Shown here piece after piece: positions 53,044 to 60,734 of a stretch of DNA of 64,000 bases. This DNA is from CBDCME01 sp965218865 (GTDB taxonomy: Bacteria; Pseudomonadota; Alphaproteobacteria; JAAXGF01). A model generated the notes under the pieces. It had not been told where the DNA came from and ran no database searches. It was given only the letters and a program-made list of their open reading frames with translations. The first letter of the stretch is position 1. Every line of letters begins with the position of its first letter. The stretch spans positions 1-64,000 of the forward strand of contig CBDCME010000027.1 of the NCBI GenBank assembly GCA_965218865.1, read 5' to 3'. Position numbers and translations under genes: made by a program.

Positions 53044-54246
53044 ATGGGCCCGAAGTATCTATTACTCGTTTGTCTTATCGCGATCGCCGTTGTTTCCACC
53101 GTTCGTCCAGGAACAACGGCGGAATCCTGCGTGCCGGTCGGAACCTGGGTCGAACCCGCGAGCGGACAACACCTGACCCATCCCGCCATGATCTCGCGCC
53201 TCGCCAACGGGGGCGTCGTCTTGCTCGGCGAAGCCCACAACCGGGCCGATCACCACCGCTGGCAGCTGCAGACGATTGCATCGCTTTACGGGCACCGGAG
53301 CGACCTGGTCATGGCCTTCGAGATGTTTCCCAGGCGGGTGCAGCCTGTGCTGGAAAAATGGGTCGACGGGCAATTCGGAGCAGAGGAGTTCCTCACCGAG
53401 GTCAGTTGGAACCGGACCTGGGGAATCGACCCGGCCCTTTACATGCCGTTACTCGATTTCGCCGCCATGAACCGGGTTCGAACCATCGCCCTGAACATCG
53501 ATTCGAAATTGGTGAAGCGCGTCGGGGAGGAGGGGTGGCAAGCCATTCCCCCGGACGACCGGGAGGGTATATCCAACCCCTTGCCGGCCACCGACGCCTA
53601 CCGAGCACAGTTGAAAAAGGTTTATCTCCAGCACCTCGACGACGATCACCCGGCAACAAACGATCCCGACAAGCTCGGCCCGGACGATCCTGAATTTCTC
53701 AGGTTCGTCGAAGCCCAACTGCTCTGGGACCGGGCTTTCGCCGAGGCGATCGTCGAAACTCAATCGGGTGCCGATTCGCCCCTCGTCGTCGCCATCATCG
53801 GGATGAGCCACCTCGAGCATGGCTACGGCGTCCCAAGGCAACTCGCGAGTTTAGGCGTTGAAGACCCTCTCGTCCTGTTGCCATGGGACGTGAACAGGGA
53901 TTGCGCGGATCTGTCCCCCGATCTGGCGAGCGCCATATTCGGGGTTAGGCCTCCGAAACAAGCGTCGAGCCATGGAGCTACCGGCTCCAAGCCCCGTCTC
54001 GGCGTGTATATCGAAGACGGCGATGGCGGCGTGCTGGTGACGAACGTGGCGGAGGGGAGCGTCGCCGAGGCCGCCGACGTCCGGGCCAAGGACGTGATCG
54101 TGAAAGCCGCCGGCGTGACGGTAGCGCGGACCTCGAAGCTGATCACCGTCGTCCACCGACAGGCCCCCGGAACCTGGTTGCCGCTTTTAATCAGGAGACA
54201 ACAACAAGATATTGAAATTATAGCAAAGTTCCCCGCACACCAATGA
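53044..54246 (+). CDS. ChaN-family haem-binding-like protein with C-terminal PDZ domain
   Basis: A 400-residue exported protein: N-terminal hydrophobic signal (YLLLVCLIAIAVVSTV), then a ChaN domain (about 45-300) with VVLLGEAHNRADHHRWQLQ, SDLVMAFEMFPRRVQPVLEK and VVAIIGMSHLEHGYGVPRQL, and a PDZ domain (about 315-398: LGVYIEDGDGGVLVTNVAEG, then SVAEAADVRAKDVIVKAAG). ChaN proteins bind haem or act as iron-regulated lipoproteins; the PDZ fusion suggests recruitment to a membrane protease or partner. ATG at 53044 has CTGGAG upstream. It overlaps the M1-like peptidase gene by ATGA. Confidence 0.85.
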   Translation: MGPKYLLLVCLIAIAVVSTVRPGTTAESCVPVGTWVEPASGQHLTHPAMISRLANGGVVLLGEAHNRADHHRWQLQTIASLYGHRSDLVMAFEMFPRRVQPVLEKWVDGQFGAEEFLTEVSWNRTWGIDPALYMPLLDFAAMNRVRTIALNIDSKLVKRVGEEGWQAIPPDDREGISNPLPATDAYRAQLKKVYLQHLDDDHPATNDPDKLGPDDPEFLRFVEAQLLWDRAFAEAIVETQSGADSPLVVAIIGMSHLEHGYGVPRQLASLGVEDPLVLLPWDVNRDCADLSPDLASAIFGVRPPKQASSHGATGSKPRLGVYIEDGDGGVLVTNVAEGSVAEAADVRAKDVIVKAAGVTVARTSKLITVVHRQAPGTWLPLLIRRQQQDIEIIAKFPAHQ

Positions 54247-56216
54247 TCGCGCGGAGCCTATTTCTGGGCCTTCTCCTGGTCTTCTTCCAGACACCACCGG
54301 CCGGGGCGGAGGTTACCGAACTGCACCATGACATCGAGCTGGCACTCGATCCCGAGGCCCGTACCCTTGCCGCCGTCGACTGTATTCGCTTCGCCGCCCG
54401 GGGCCGGGTCGCGTTTGCGCTCGGTCCCCAATTCATACTCGAGCGCCTGAGTGTCGATGGCAATGAGCTGTCCGTGGATTCGCGGGCGGGAAGATGGGAA
54501 CTCGACCTTCGAGATGGCCCCGACCACACCCTCGCGGTCCATTACAAAGGTAAGCTGGCGCCCCTGGACGCGGACTCGGCGCCGACGGGTCCGCGACGAG
54601 CCGTCGCAGGCCGCGAGGGGAGTTTCCTGCCGCCCAGCGCGGGCTGGTATCCGCTCATGGACAGCGACCGCTTCACCTATCGGATCAAAATTCGGGTTCC
54701 CGCCGACCAACGGGTCGTGACGCCGGGCGCGCTGAGCGATGAGGTCGCGGGCGAGGACGCCTATCGGGTTCGTTTTACGCAGAATCTTCCCAGCGAGGAC
54801 ATCGTTCTTGTTGGCGGACCATTCGAAATCACCGAAATACGGCACGGTGGTATCCGCATGCGGGCCTATTTCCATCCCGAGGTTGCAAATTTGGCCGATG
54901 ATTATCTCACCAAAACAACGGAATATCTCGACCTCTACGAGAACTGGATCGGTGCCTATCCGTTCCCCGCCTTCCATATCGTTTCAGGTCCGTTACCGGT
55001 CGGCCTGGGATTCGTCAACATCACCTATATCGGGACCCGTGTTCTTCGCTTGCCATTCATTCGCGACACCTCGCTCGGTCACGAAGTATTGCATAACTGG
55101 TGGGGAAACGGCGTCGCCATCGATTGGCGAAAGGGTAATTGGGCCGAGGGATTGACGACATTCATGGCCGATTACACTTACCGCGCGCGGCAGGGTGACG
55201 CGGCCGCTCGCGAGCAACGCCTTGCTTGGCTCCGCGATTTCGCCGCCCTGACCGAAAACCGCGATCAGGCGGTCCGCGACTTCGTCGCTCGGCGGCACGG
55301 AGCCTCACAGGTCACCGGGTACAACAAGGTCGCGTTCATATTCTTGATGTTGCGCGACGAGATCGGGGTGGCGGCGTTCGACGCCGCGATTCAAGCGTTT
55401 TGGCGGGAATTTCGTTTTCGGAACGCAAGTTGGTCCGATCTCGAAGAGGTATTCGAAGAACAGGCGGGACGGGCCCTCGAAGGCTTTTTCGAGCAGTGGC
55501 TGGACCGCAAAGGAGCGCCTGAACTTGCGATCGCGAAAGTCGTCCGGAACGGTCATCGGGTCTCGTTCAAGCTTTCCCAATCGGAACCGGTCTATGATTT
55601 GAGCGTTCCGGTGGTGGTGACGACGGAAAAAGGGATCGAGCGTCAGCGAATCCGCTTGAACGCACTTGAAATGCCCGTATCAATCGACTCCACGGAAAGA
55701 CCCATCGGGCTTTCCGTCGATCCCGATTTCGAGTTATTTCGGCGACTCGCCCGGGCGGAAAGTCCGCCAATCCTGCGCCAAGCGATGTTGGACCCCTCGA
55801 CGGTAACGATTTTGGCCTGGGATACGTCGGATGCCCAGGAGACGGCTCGCGCCTTGGCCGGCCGGATGCTCGACCTGGGCCGGGTCCATGAAGGTTTGGC
55901 GGGGATAACTCCGCGGACACCCTTGCTGATCATCGGATCTCGGGACGAAATCAGCCGTAAATTTGAGGAACTGGATTTGCCGCCGGTTCCAGTCGATCTC
56001 GCTGGACGCGGAAGCGCCGCCGCCTGGGCCGGGCGGAGCAAATCGGGACGGTCGTTTATCGCCGTCATGGCCAGCGACGCCGAGGCGTTGTCGGCGCTAC
56101 TGCGGCCGCTGCCCCATTATGGACGGCGGAGTTATGTTGTCTTCGACGGCTCGCAAGCCATCGAACGTGGAATCTGGCCCTCGGGGGAAAGCCCCCTTAC
56201 GGTGCGATTCCCCTGA
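54243..56216 (+). CDS. M1-family metallopeptidase-like exported protein
   Basis: A 657-residue protein with a signal peptide (SLFLGLLLVFFQTPPAGA) and an M1-like fold. The zinc site is HEVLHNWWGN (His280, Glu281, His284) with Glu302 in WAEGLTTF, a spacing one residue shorter than the classic HEXXH-x18-E. The exopeptidase GAMEN motif, expected before it, reads GLGFVNITYIG, so the residue that binds the free N-terminus is missing; an aminopeptidase activity is doubtful. The C-terminal 180 residues look like a separate alpha/beta domain (VTILAWDTSDAQETARALAG). Coupled to the ChaN-PDZ gene by ATGA. Confidence 0.85.
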   Translation: MIARSLFLGLLLVFFQTPPAGAEVTELHHDIELALDPEARTLAAVDCIRFAARGRVAFALGPQFILERLSVDGNELSVDSRAGRWELDLRDGPDHTLAVHYKGKLAPLDADSAPTGPRRAVAGREGSFLPPSAGWYPLMDSDRFTYRIKIRVPADQRVVTPGALSDEVAGEDAYRVRFTQNLPSEDIVLVGGPFEITEIRHGGIRMRAYFHPEVANLADDYLTKTTEYLDLYENWIGAYPFPAFHIVSGPLPVGLGFVNITYIGTRVLRLPFIRDTSLGHEVLHNWWGNGVAIDWRKGNWAEGLTTFMADYTYRARQGDAAAREQRLAWLRDFAALTENRDQAVRDFVARRHGASQVTGYNKVAFIFLMLRDEIGVAAFDAAIQAFWREFRFRNASWSDLEEVFEEQAGRALEGFFEQWLDRKGAPELAIAKVVRNGHRVSFKLSQSEPVYDLSVPVVVTTEKGIERQRIRLNALEMPVSIDSTERPIGLSVDPDFELFRRLARAESPPILRQAMLDPSTVTILAWDTSDAQETARALAGRMLDLGRVHEGLAGITPRTPLLIIGSRDEISRKFEELDLPPVPVDLAGRGSAAAWAGRSKSGRSFIAVMASDAEALSALLRPLPHYGRRSYVVFDGSQAIERGIWPSGESPLTVRFP

Positions 56217-56493
56217 TCGAGTTCGGCCTGAAATCGACTCTTTCGGGGCCTGAAAACAATCGAGATTGAGAGTCATCCGATCACTTGTTAGATTTGCGGC
56301 CGAAGGACGCCTGCCATGACTTTGCGATAGTCCTTGGATATCGTCTCTCCCGTTCACCACGTCCTGGACACACCGAGTAGAGCGAAAAATCGATTTTCGT
56401 TTGGTGACCAGGAAGGGTAGGGGCCCCGCAATCGAGATGCTTCCGAGAACGATGCAGGACGACCGAAACACCGATGTATGATGAGGTATTGCC

Positions 56494-56838
56494 ATGTTTA
56501 GCGCCGTCAAACCTTTGCTCGCCTTTGCGTGCGTAATTCTGTTCACGGCCGCCGCCTCGGCGGAAACGCACGTGATCGAGGTCAATTCAAAGTCCAGGAT
56601 GTATTCGCCCAACCGACTTCATGTTTTCCCGGGCGACGAAATCGAATTTCGCAATGTCGGTCAAAATGCGGAAACCGTCACGTTGAAGGGCTTCCCGGAA
56701 ATTCTCGATGCTCAGATCGATCCCGGCGGCACACATACGTTGAAATTCGAGGATTCCTTTCAGCCGGGTCGATACCATTTTTATTCCCCGTCCGAATCCA
56801 TGTACAAGGGCATCCTTCTGGTCAACCCCACGAGGTAG
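56494..56838 (+). CDS. Cupredoxin-like exported protein
   Basis: A 114-residue protein with a signal peptide (LLAFACVILFTAAASA, cleavage after about residue 23) and a cupredoxin-type beta-sandwich pattern: SPNRLHVFPGDEIEFRNVGQ, then GGTHTLKFEDSFQPGRYHFY and MYKGILLVNP. The Cys of type 1 copper sites (YYCxxH..M) is replaced: the loop reads YHFYSPSESMYKG. A canonical copper centre is therefore not expected. Upstream 277 bp contain no gene. Convergent with hpnB. Confidence 0.75.
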   Translation: MFSAVKPLLAFACVILFTAAASAETHVIEVNSKSRMYSPNRLHVFPGDEIEFRNVGQNAETVTLKGFPEILDAQIDPGGTHTLKFEDSFQPGRYHFYSPSESMYKGILLVNPTR

Positions 56839-56872
56839 TTCCTTTCAAGGTGTCGTACTCGGTTCTCCGGCT

Positions 56873-58012
56873 CTAGAGCCGTCCTTTCCATTCGCCGCCA
56901 CGGCCGATCCAGTGACGGCGTGCCGAATTCATGGTCATGGCGACGAAAAACGCGGCGGCGACGGGAAGGAGAAACGCCGAAACGCGCCACCGGCGGTAAA
57001 ACGCCAGGGTGGGCATGTACGCGGCGGCCATGAATAACCAGACGGCCCCGCCGAGACACACGTGCCCGAGACGTCCGGAAGCAATCCCGGCCAGGGCGAA
57101 AACGGGACCCACCCAATAGGTCAGCGCCATCCCGAGGACGGTGCCCGCGAGCAAGAACGGCGAGTGCCGCAGTTGAGTGTAGGCTGTCCGGGCGACCATC
57201 GACCAAACATTCGCCAAGCCCGAATAGGGACGCAGGCTGCGTGTCGTTCTCGCGAGGCCGATCCAGAGGCGGCATCCGTGTCCGATTTTCAGGCTCCGGG
57301 CAAGGGCGCAATCGTCGATCAAGGCGCCGCGAATCGCCGCCAACCCTCCGGCGCCCAGGAGCGCCGACTTGCGGACCAGCATGCATCCGCCCGCCGCCGC
57401 CGCGATTCGACTCGCCGGGTCGTTGACAAGGGGAAACGGATACAGTTTTTGGAAAAAGAAAACGAACGCGGGGATGAGGAGACTTGGCCAAAATCCCTGG
57501 CTGTCGAGCCGTACCATCAACGAAACCAGATCAAGCCGCTCCGCGACCGCCTTGGCGGTCAAACGGCGAAGGTTGTCGCGGGGATGTTCGACGTCGGCGT
57601 CGGTGAACCACAGGAACTCGGGGGTATTTTCGAGGCCGTGACGAACACCGTGTTCGAGGGCCCAGGGTTTGCCGCGCCACCCGTTCGGAGGCGCTGTCCC
57701 CTCGATCACCGTCAAGCGATGGCGCGAGGCCAACGCGGCCGCCGCTCGCGCCAGCTCGGCGGTGCCGTCATGACTGCCGTCGTCGACGACCACGACGTCA
57801 AATTTGCCCGGATAATCCTGGCCCAGCAGCGACGCCAGGGACTCGGCGATGCAGGCCGCTTCGTTCCGCGCCGGAACCACGGCGGTGACACGGGGCCATT
57901 TCGCCGGGGCGGGGAAATTCGGGCCCAGGAACGGTGCCGCGCGCCAGAATCCTCCGCGGAGGAAAAGCAGATCGAGCCAAATCGTCAGCGCGAGACAAAG
58001 AGTCAACGTCAT
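56873..58012 (-). CDS. hpnB: Hopanoid-associated glycosyltransferase HpnB
   Basis: A 379-residue family 2 glycosyltransferase with N-terminal membrane segment (TLCLALTIWLDLLFLRGGFW) and C-terminal hydrophobic helices. The GT-A core has VTAVVPARNEAACIAESLAS, FDVVVVDDGSHDGTAE, FLWFTDADVEHP (DxD) and IDDCALARSLKIGHGCRLWI. The layout and sequence fit the hopene-associated HpnB rather than general GT2. Other hpn genes are not in the window. The acceptor is not known for sure. Confidence 0.85.
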   Translation of the reverse strand: MTLTLCLALTIWLDLLFLRGGFWRAAPFLGPNFPAPAKWPRVTAVVPARNEAACIAESLASLLGQDYPGKFDVVVVDDGSHDGTAELARAAAALASRHRLTVIEGTAPPNGWRGKPWALEHGVRHGLENTPEFLWFTDADVEHPRDNLRRLTAKAVAERLDLVSLMVRLDSQGFWPSLLIPAFVFFFQKLYPFPLVNDPASRIAAAAGGCMLVRKSALLGAGGLAAIRGALIDDCALARSLKIGHGCRLWIGLARTTRSLRPYSGLANVWSMVARTAYTQLRHSPFLLAGTVLGMALTYWVGPVFALAGIASGRLGHVCLGGAVWLFMAAAYMPTLAFYRRWRVSAFLLPVAAAFFVAMTMNSARRHWIGRGGEWKGRL

Positions 58013-58124
58013 CGGTGCGGAATTTCTTGATTAGTTTTCGCCCCTTCGGCAAGCTTGAGGCGGTCGCATACCCTGCCAATGATAACTATCGCCCTCCTTC
58101 AACGGGAAATATCGCTCTTTGTCG

Positions 58125-59282
58125 ATGCTGGCGGATAGCGACGTGTTCGTGGAATCGTCCTCAGACGACCCCATACTCTTGACCCCGGGGCCCCTGGCGA
58201 CGTCGCCGGCGACCAAGCGGGCCATGATGCACGACTGGGGTTCGCGCGATCGCGAAGTCGTCTCGATGACCGCGCGCGCGCGCGCGCGTCTGTTGGCCCT
58301 GGCCGGGGCCACCGAAAATCATGTTTGCGTCCCGCTGCAAGGGAGCGGAACCTTCGCGATCGAAGCGGCGATCGGGACCCTGGTGCCGCGCGGCGGCAAG
58401 CTCCTGGTTCCGGTCAACGGCGCCTACGGACAGCGTATGGTGCGGATCGCCGAGGTCTTGGGGCTGGCCCACGTGGCGACGACGACACCCGAAAACTTGG
58501 CCCTCGATCCGGAGCACGTCGGCGCCGTTCTCGATTCGGATCCGGCGATCGGCGACGTGGCCGCGGTCCATTGCGAAACCAGCAGCGGGGTTTTGAATCC
58601 GGTGGCCGAGATCGCGCGTCTCGTCGACAAACGCGGAAAGCGGTTGTTGGTCGACGCGATGAGCGCCTTCGGGGCCATCCCTCTCGACGCGGCCGAGGTT
58701 CCCTTCGATTCCATGGTGTCCTCGTCGAGCAAGTGTCTCGAGGGCGTGCCCGGCCTGGCCTTCGTCATCGCGCGACGCGATTCATTGGCGAAGCGCGGCG
58801 GAAACGCGCGTTCGCTCAGTCTCGACCTCCATGATCAGTGGCGCACTCTCGAACGCACGGGCGAGTGGCGGTTTACGCCGCCGACCCAGGTATTGGCGGC
58901 CCTCGACCAGGCCTTGACCGAGTTGGACGAGGAGGGCGGTATCGCCGCCCGCGGCGGGCGTTACCGGAGGAACCGCGATCGCTTGGTAAAAGGCATGCGC
59001 GAAATGGGATTCGCAACCCTCCTTGCGGATGACGTCCAGGCGCCGATCATCGTTACTTTCCTCGCGCCCGCCGATCCGAACTGGCGATTCGAGACTTTCT
59101 TCGCCGGATTACGGCGGCGAAACTACGTCATTTATCCCGGCAAACTGACGGCGGCGGAGAGTTTCCGCGTCGGCTGCATCGGTCATCTCGGCAACGACGC
59201 GATTCCGGGCCTGATCGAGGCTGTCCGGGCGACAATCGATGAAATGGGTCTTGTCAATCGCGGTCCGGCGCCGGGCCAATGA
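58125..59282 (+). CDS. phnW: 2-aminoethylphosphonate--pyruvate transaminase
   Basis: A PLP-dependent enzyme turning 2-aminoethylphosphonate and pyruvate into phosphonoacetaldehyde and alanine. The 385-residue protein starts near DPILLTPGPLATSPATKRAM then HDWGSRD, typical for PhnW. The PLP Schiff-base Lys is in VSSSSKCLEGVPGLAF, and LLVDAMSAFGAIPLD has the PLP Asp. ATG at 58125 is chosen; a TTG at 58119 is possible. PhnX or PhnA is not adjacent, so whether it degrades or builds phosphonates is open. Divergent from hpnB. Confidence 0.87.
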   Translation: MLADSDVFVESSSDDPILLTPGPLATSPATKRAMMHDWGSRDREVVSMTARARARLLALAGATENHVCVPLQGSGTFAIEAAIGTLVPRGGKLLVPVNGAYGQRMVRIAEVLGLAHVATTTPENLALDPEHVGAVLDSDPAIGDVAAVHCETSSGVLNPVAEIARLVDKRGKRLLVDAMSAFGAIPLDAAEVPFDSMVSSSSKCLEGVPGLAFVIARRDSLAKRGGNARSLSLDLHDQWRTLERTGEWRFTPPTQVLAALDQALTELDEEGGIAARGGRYRRNRDRLVKGMREMGFATLLADDVQAPIIVTFLAPADPNWRFETFFAGLRRRNYVIYPGKLTAAESFRVGCIGHLGNDAIPGLIEAVRATIDEMGLVNRGPAPGQ

Positions 59283-59296
59283 TCAACGGCAATCGA

Positions 59297-59666
59297 TCAC
59301 TTGTTCGCGTCACGCCGCTTTTTCGCGACCGCATCCGCCGATAACGGATCGGCGCCCTCGAATTCCAACTCGAGCGGTTTCTCGTCCGTCGCCTCGTTCA
59401 GGGAGGTTCCCTTGGCTGCTCGCAAGAGCCATCTGCGGGCCTGGTCGGTGTCCTTTTTGACGCCTTGTCCGATGTGGTACATCACCCCGACGAATACCTG
59501 GGCCTCAACATTCCCCGTCTGCGCAAGAGGCAGCAAGATTCGGAACGCGGTCGCGTAATCCTGGACCAGGTACGGACACCCCAGCCTGAAAATCCGCCCG
59601 CGCCGGAAGCACGCAGACGACCGTCAAGACTATCGCGAGCGCGATCCGCCGTATCGTCGATTTCAT
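59297..59666 (-). pseudogene. Sel1-repeat exported protein with frameshift
   Basis: ATG at 59666 behind TGGAGTGGCC opens a signal peptide (MKSTIRRIALAIVLTVVCVL then PARADFQAGVS). Near 59571-59577 the frame changes, after which the other frame continues as VQDYATAFRILLPLAQTGNV, then GVMYHIGQGVKKDTDQARRW, a Sel1-type repeat, and an acidic tail to a stop at 59297. Either a decayed gene or a sequencing error; joined, it would be a Sel1 protein of about 120 residues. Confidence 0.7.
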
Positions 59667-59857
59667 GGCCACTCCAGCGCCGTTCCTTCCCCTGTTGAAT
59701 AGTCCGAAAACCCCCTGGCCGCAACCGGGTTACCACCGATAACGATTGGGGGTTCGTTCGGGGTGGTGGCAACTTTATCGTTGGTCTGATATGAGCACAA
59801 CAGTGTGCTCCCTGGCACACCGTCCCTTTCGACGAACCCGCATTCAGCGCGCGTCAT
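59663..59857 (-). pseudogene. Possible remnant of an aspartyl-protease-like partner gene
   Basis: An ATG at 59857 overlaps the end of the 82-residue gene and starts MTRAECGFVERDGVPGSTLL. In other bacteria the 82-residue family is followed by a retropepsin-like gene with a similar start (from memory). Here the resemblance ends after about 20 residues and no DTGA motif follows. Probably a truncated gene; low certainty. Confidence 0.3.
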
Positions 59858-60092
59858 CGAAGAATTGAAACATAGCGGATGCAGGAAGAGTGATCGGCGG
59901 GGCGCCAACCTGTCGAATGAGATATGGCCCCCGGCCAAACCGACGCACGGCTTCGGTCGCGGCGTTGTCGAGTGAATCGTACGCACCGATGAATTCACCA
60001 TCATGGAACACGACCCACTTGCCATGATGATGTTGCTCAAGCTCTTCGCGCTTGGCGTCGTACGCCGCGATGTCTTTGTCTAGTTCCGCCAT
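59844..60092 (-). CDS. Small conserved protein (GKWVVFHDGEFIG family)
   Basis: An 82-residue protein: MAELDKDIAAYDAKREELEQ, HHHGKWVVFHDGEFIGAYDS, then EAVRRFGRGPYLIRQVGAPP. The pattern GKWVxxHDGExIGxYDxxDxAAxEAVRRFG is one I recognise as a conserved small family found in many bacteria and often paired with an aspartyl-protease-like gene. No biochemical function is known. ATG at 60092 gives a full-length copy. Confidence 0.7.
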   Translation of the reverse strand: MAELDKDIAAYDAKREELEQHHHGKWVVFHDGEFIGAYDSLDNAATEAVRRFGRGPYLIRQVGAPPITLPASAMFQFFDDAR

Positions 60093-60554
60093 CGGAGAAT
60101 TCCCCTACCGCAAAAACCTAAGCATAGGAAGCATGTGTTGCACAACAATGAACGGCAGCCCCCATCGAGGTGTCCAATTATTTTGTGTAATGATACCCGC
60201 CACGGCATGCTCCCACAAGTTGCGCAGTGATGACGGTGGACATGACCGTGCGACGAAAGCTGGGTTCGGGGGACGCGATACTTGATCTTTTATGCCCACC
60301 GCTCGTCAGCCGTGAGGATCAGATGGACCTGGTTGGACAAGCTCGGCGTCCGCATCTCTCCTTTCGGGGCCTACTCGGAGTTCACTCGCGACCCGCTGGG
60401 TTGCTCAGCCGCCCAAGGCGGCCTTTGTCGCGGGGCTTCGATCCAGCCGGTACCCCAACCAAACCGCCCGCCAGCACCCAACCAACAATTATCCGCGTGG
60501 AACCTGCCTCCACTGGCATTCCGCGCCCTCGTGGCGCACTAAAGAGGCGAAGTC
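60093..60554. other. Gene-free accessory stretch
   Basis: About 460 bp without a gene I can support. A minus-strand frame near 60310-60375 reads SNQVHLILTADE, which weakly resembles the SNHVHLxLTP core of REP-associated (IS200-like) transposases but is too short to call. The right end (60500-60554) flanks the variable-region-like fragment and contains a short GCGCC/GGCGC hairpin (about 60525-60540). Confidence 0.4.
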
Positions 60555-60644
60555 TCAAGGGGTAACGGTCCTGGCAACCCGAAAGCCGATGAAGCTGTAG
60601 CGGACGGAGGCGACGTCCCCGAGCCGAATTGTACGTCTCCAGCT
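60555..60644 (-). pseudogene. Second DGR variable-region-like fragment (C-terminus of an FGE-fold gene)
   Basis: On the minus strand the last codons read LGDVASVRYSFIGFRVARTVTP and a stop, matching the end of the target gene at 63319 (SNRSDDIGFRVARTVTP). Over the last ~65 bp the two are closely related, but the codons aligned with AAC/AGC/GAC/GAC there are GTC/TAC/AGC/TTC here. Such codon-specific differences fit adenine-targeted mutagenesis of an Asn(AAC)-rich template. Upstream, homology is lost and a stop appears, so this is a decayed second target. Confidence 0.65.
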
Positions 60645-60734
60645 TTATCGAGGATTCCGATATTTCCGGCGGCCGGAACATCCCCTCGACCCGGCACTCG
60701 GTAGTTCGTGTTACTGGGCGGCCATGCCTATATA

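Noticed and set aside
60310..60375. Minus-strand SNQVHLILTADE as a REP-associated transposase gene
   Set aside because: Only about ten residues match and stops lie on both sides; too little to call.
60555..60644. The fragment being the DGR template repeat
   Set aside because: A template should carry A at the variable positions (AAC codons); this copy has GTC, TAC, AGC and TTC, and it ends in the same stop codon as the target, so it is a target-like variable region.
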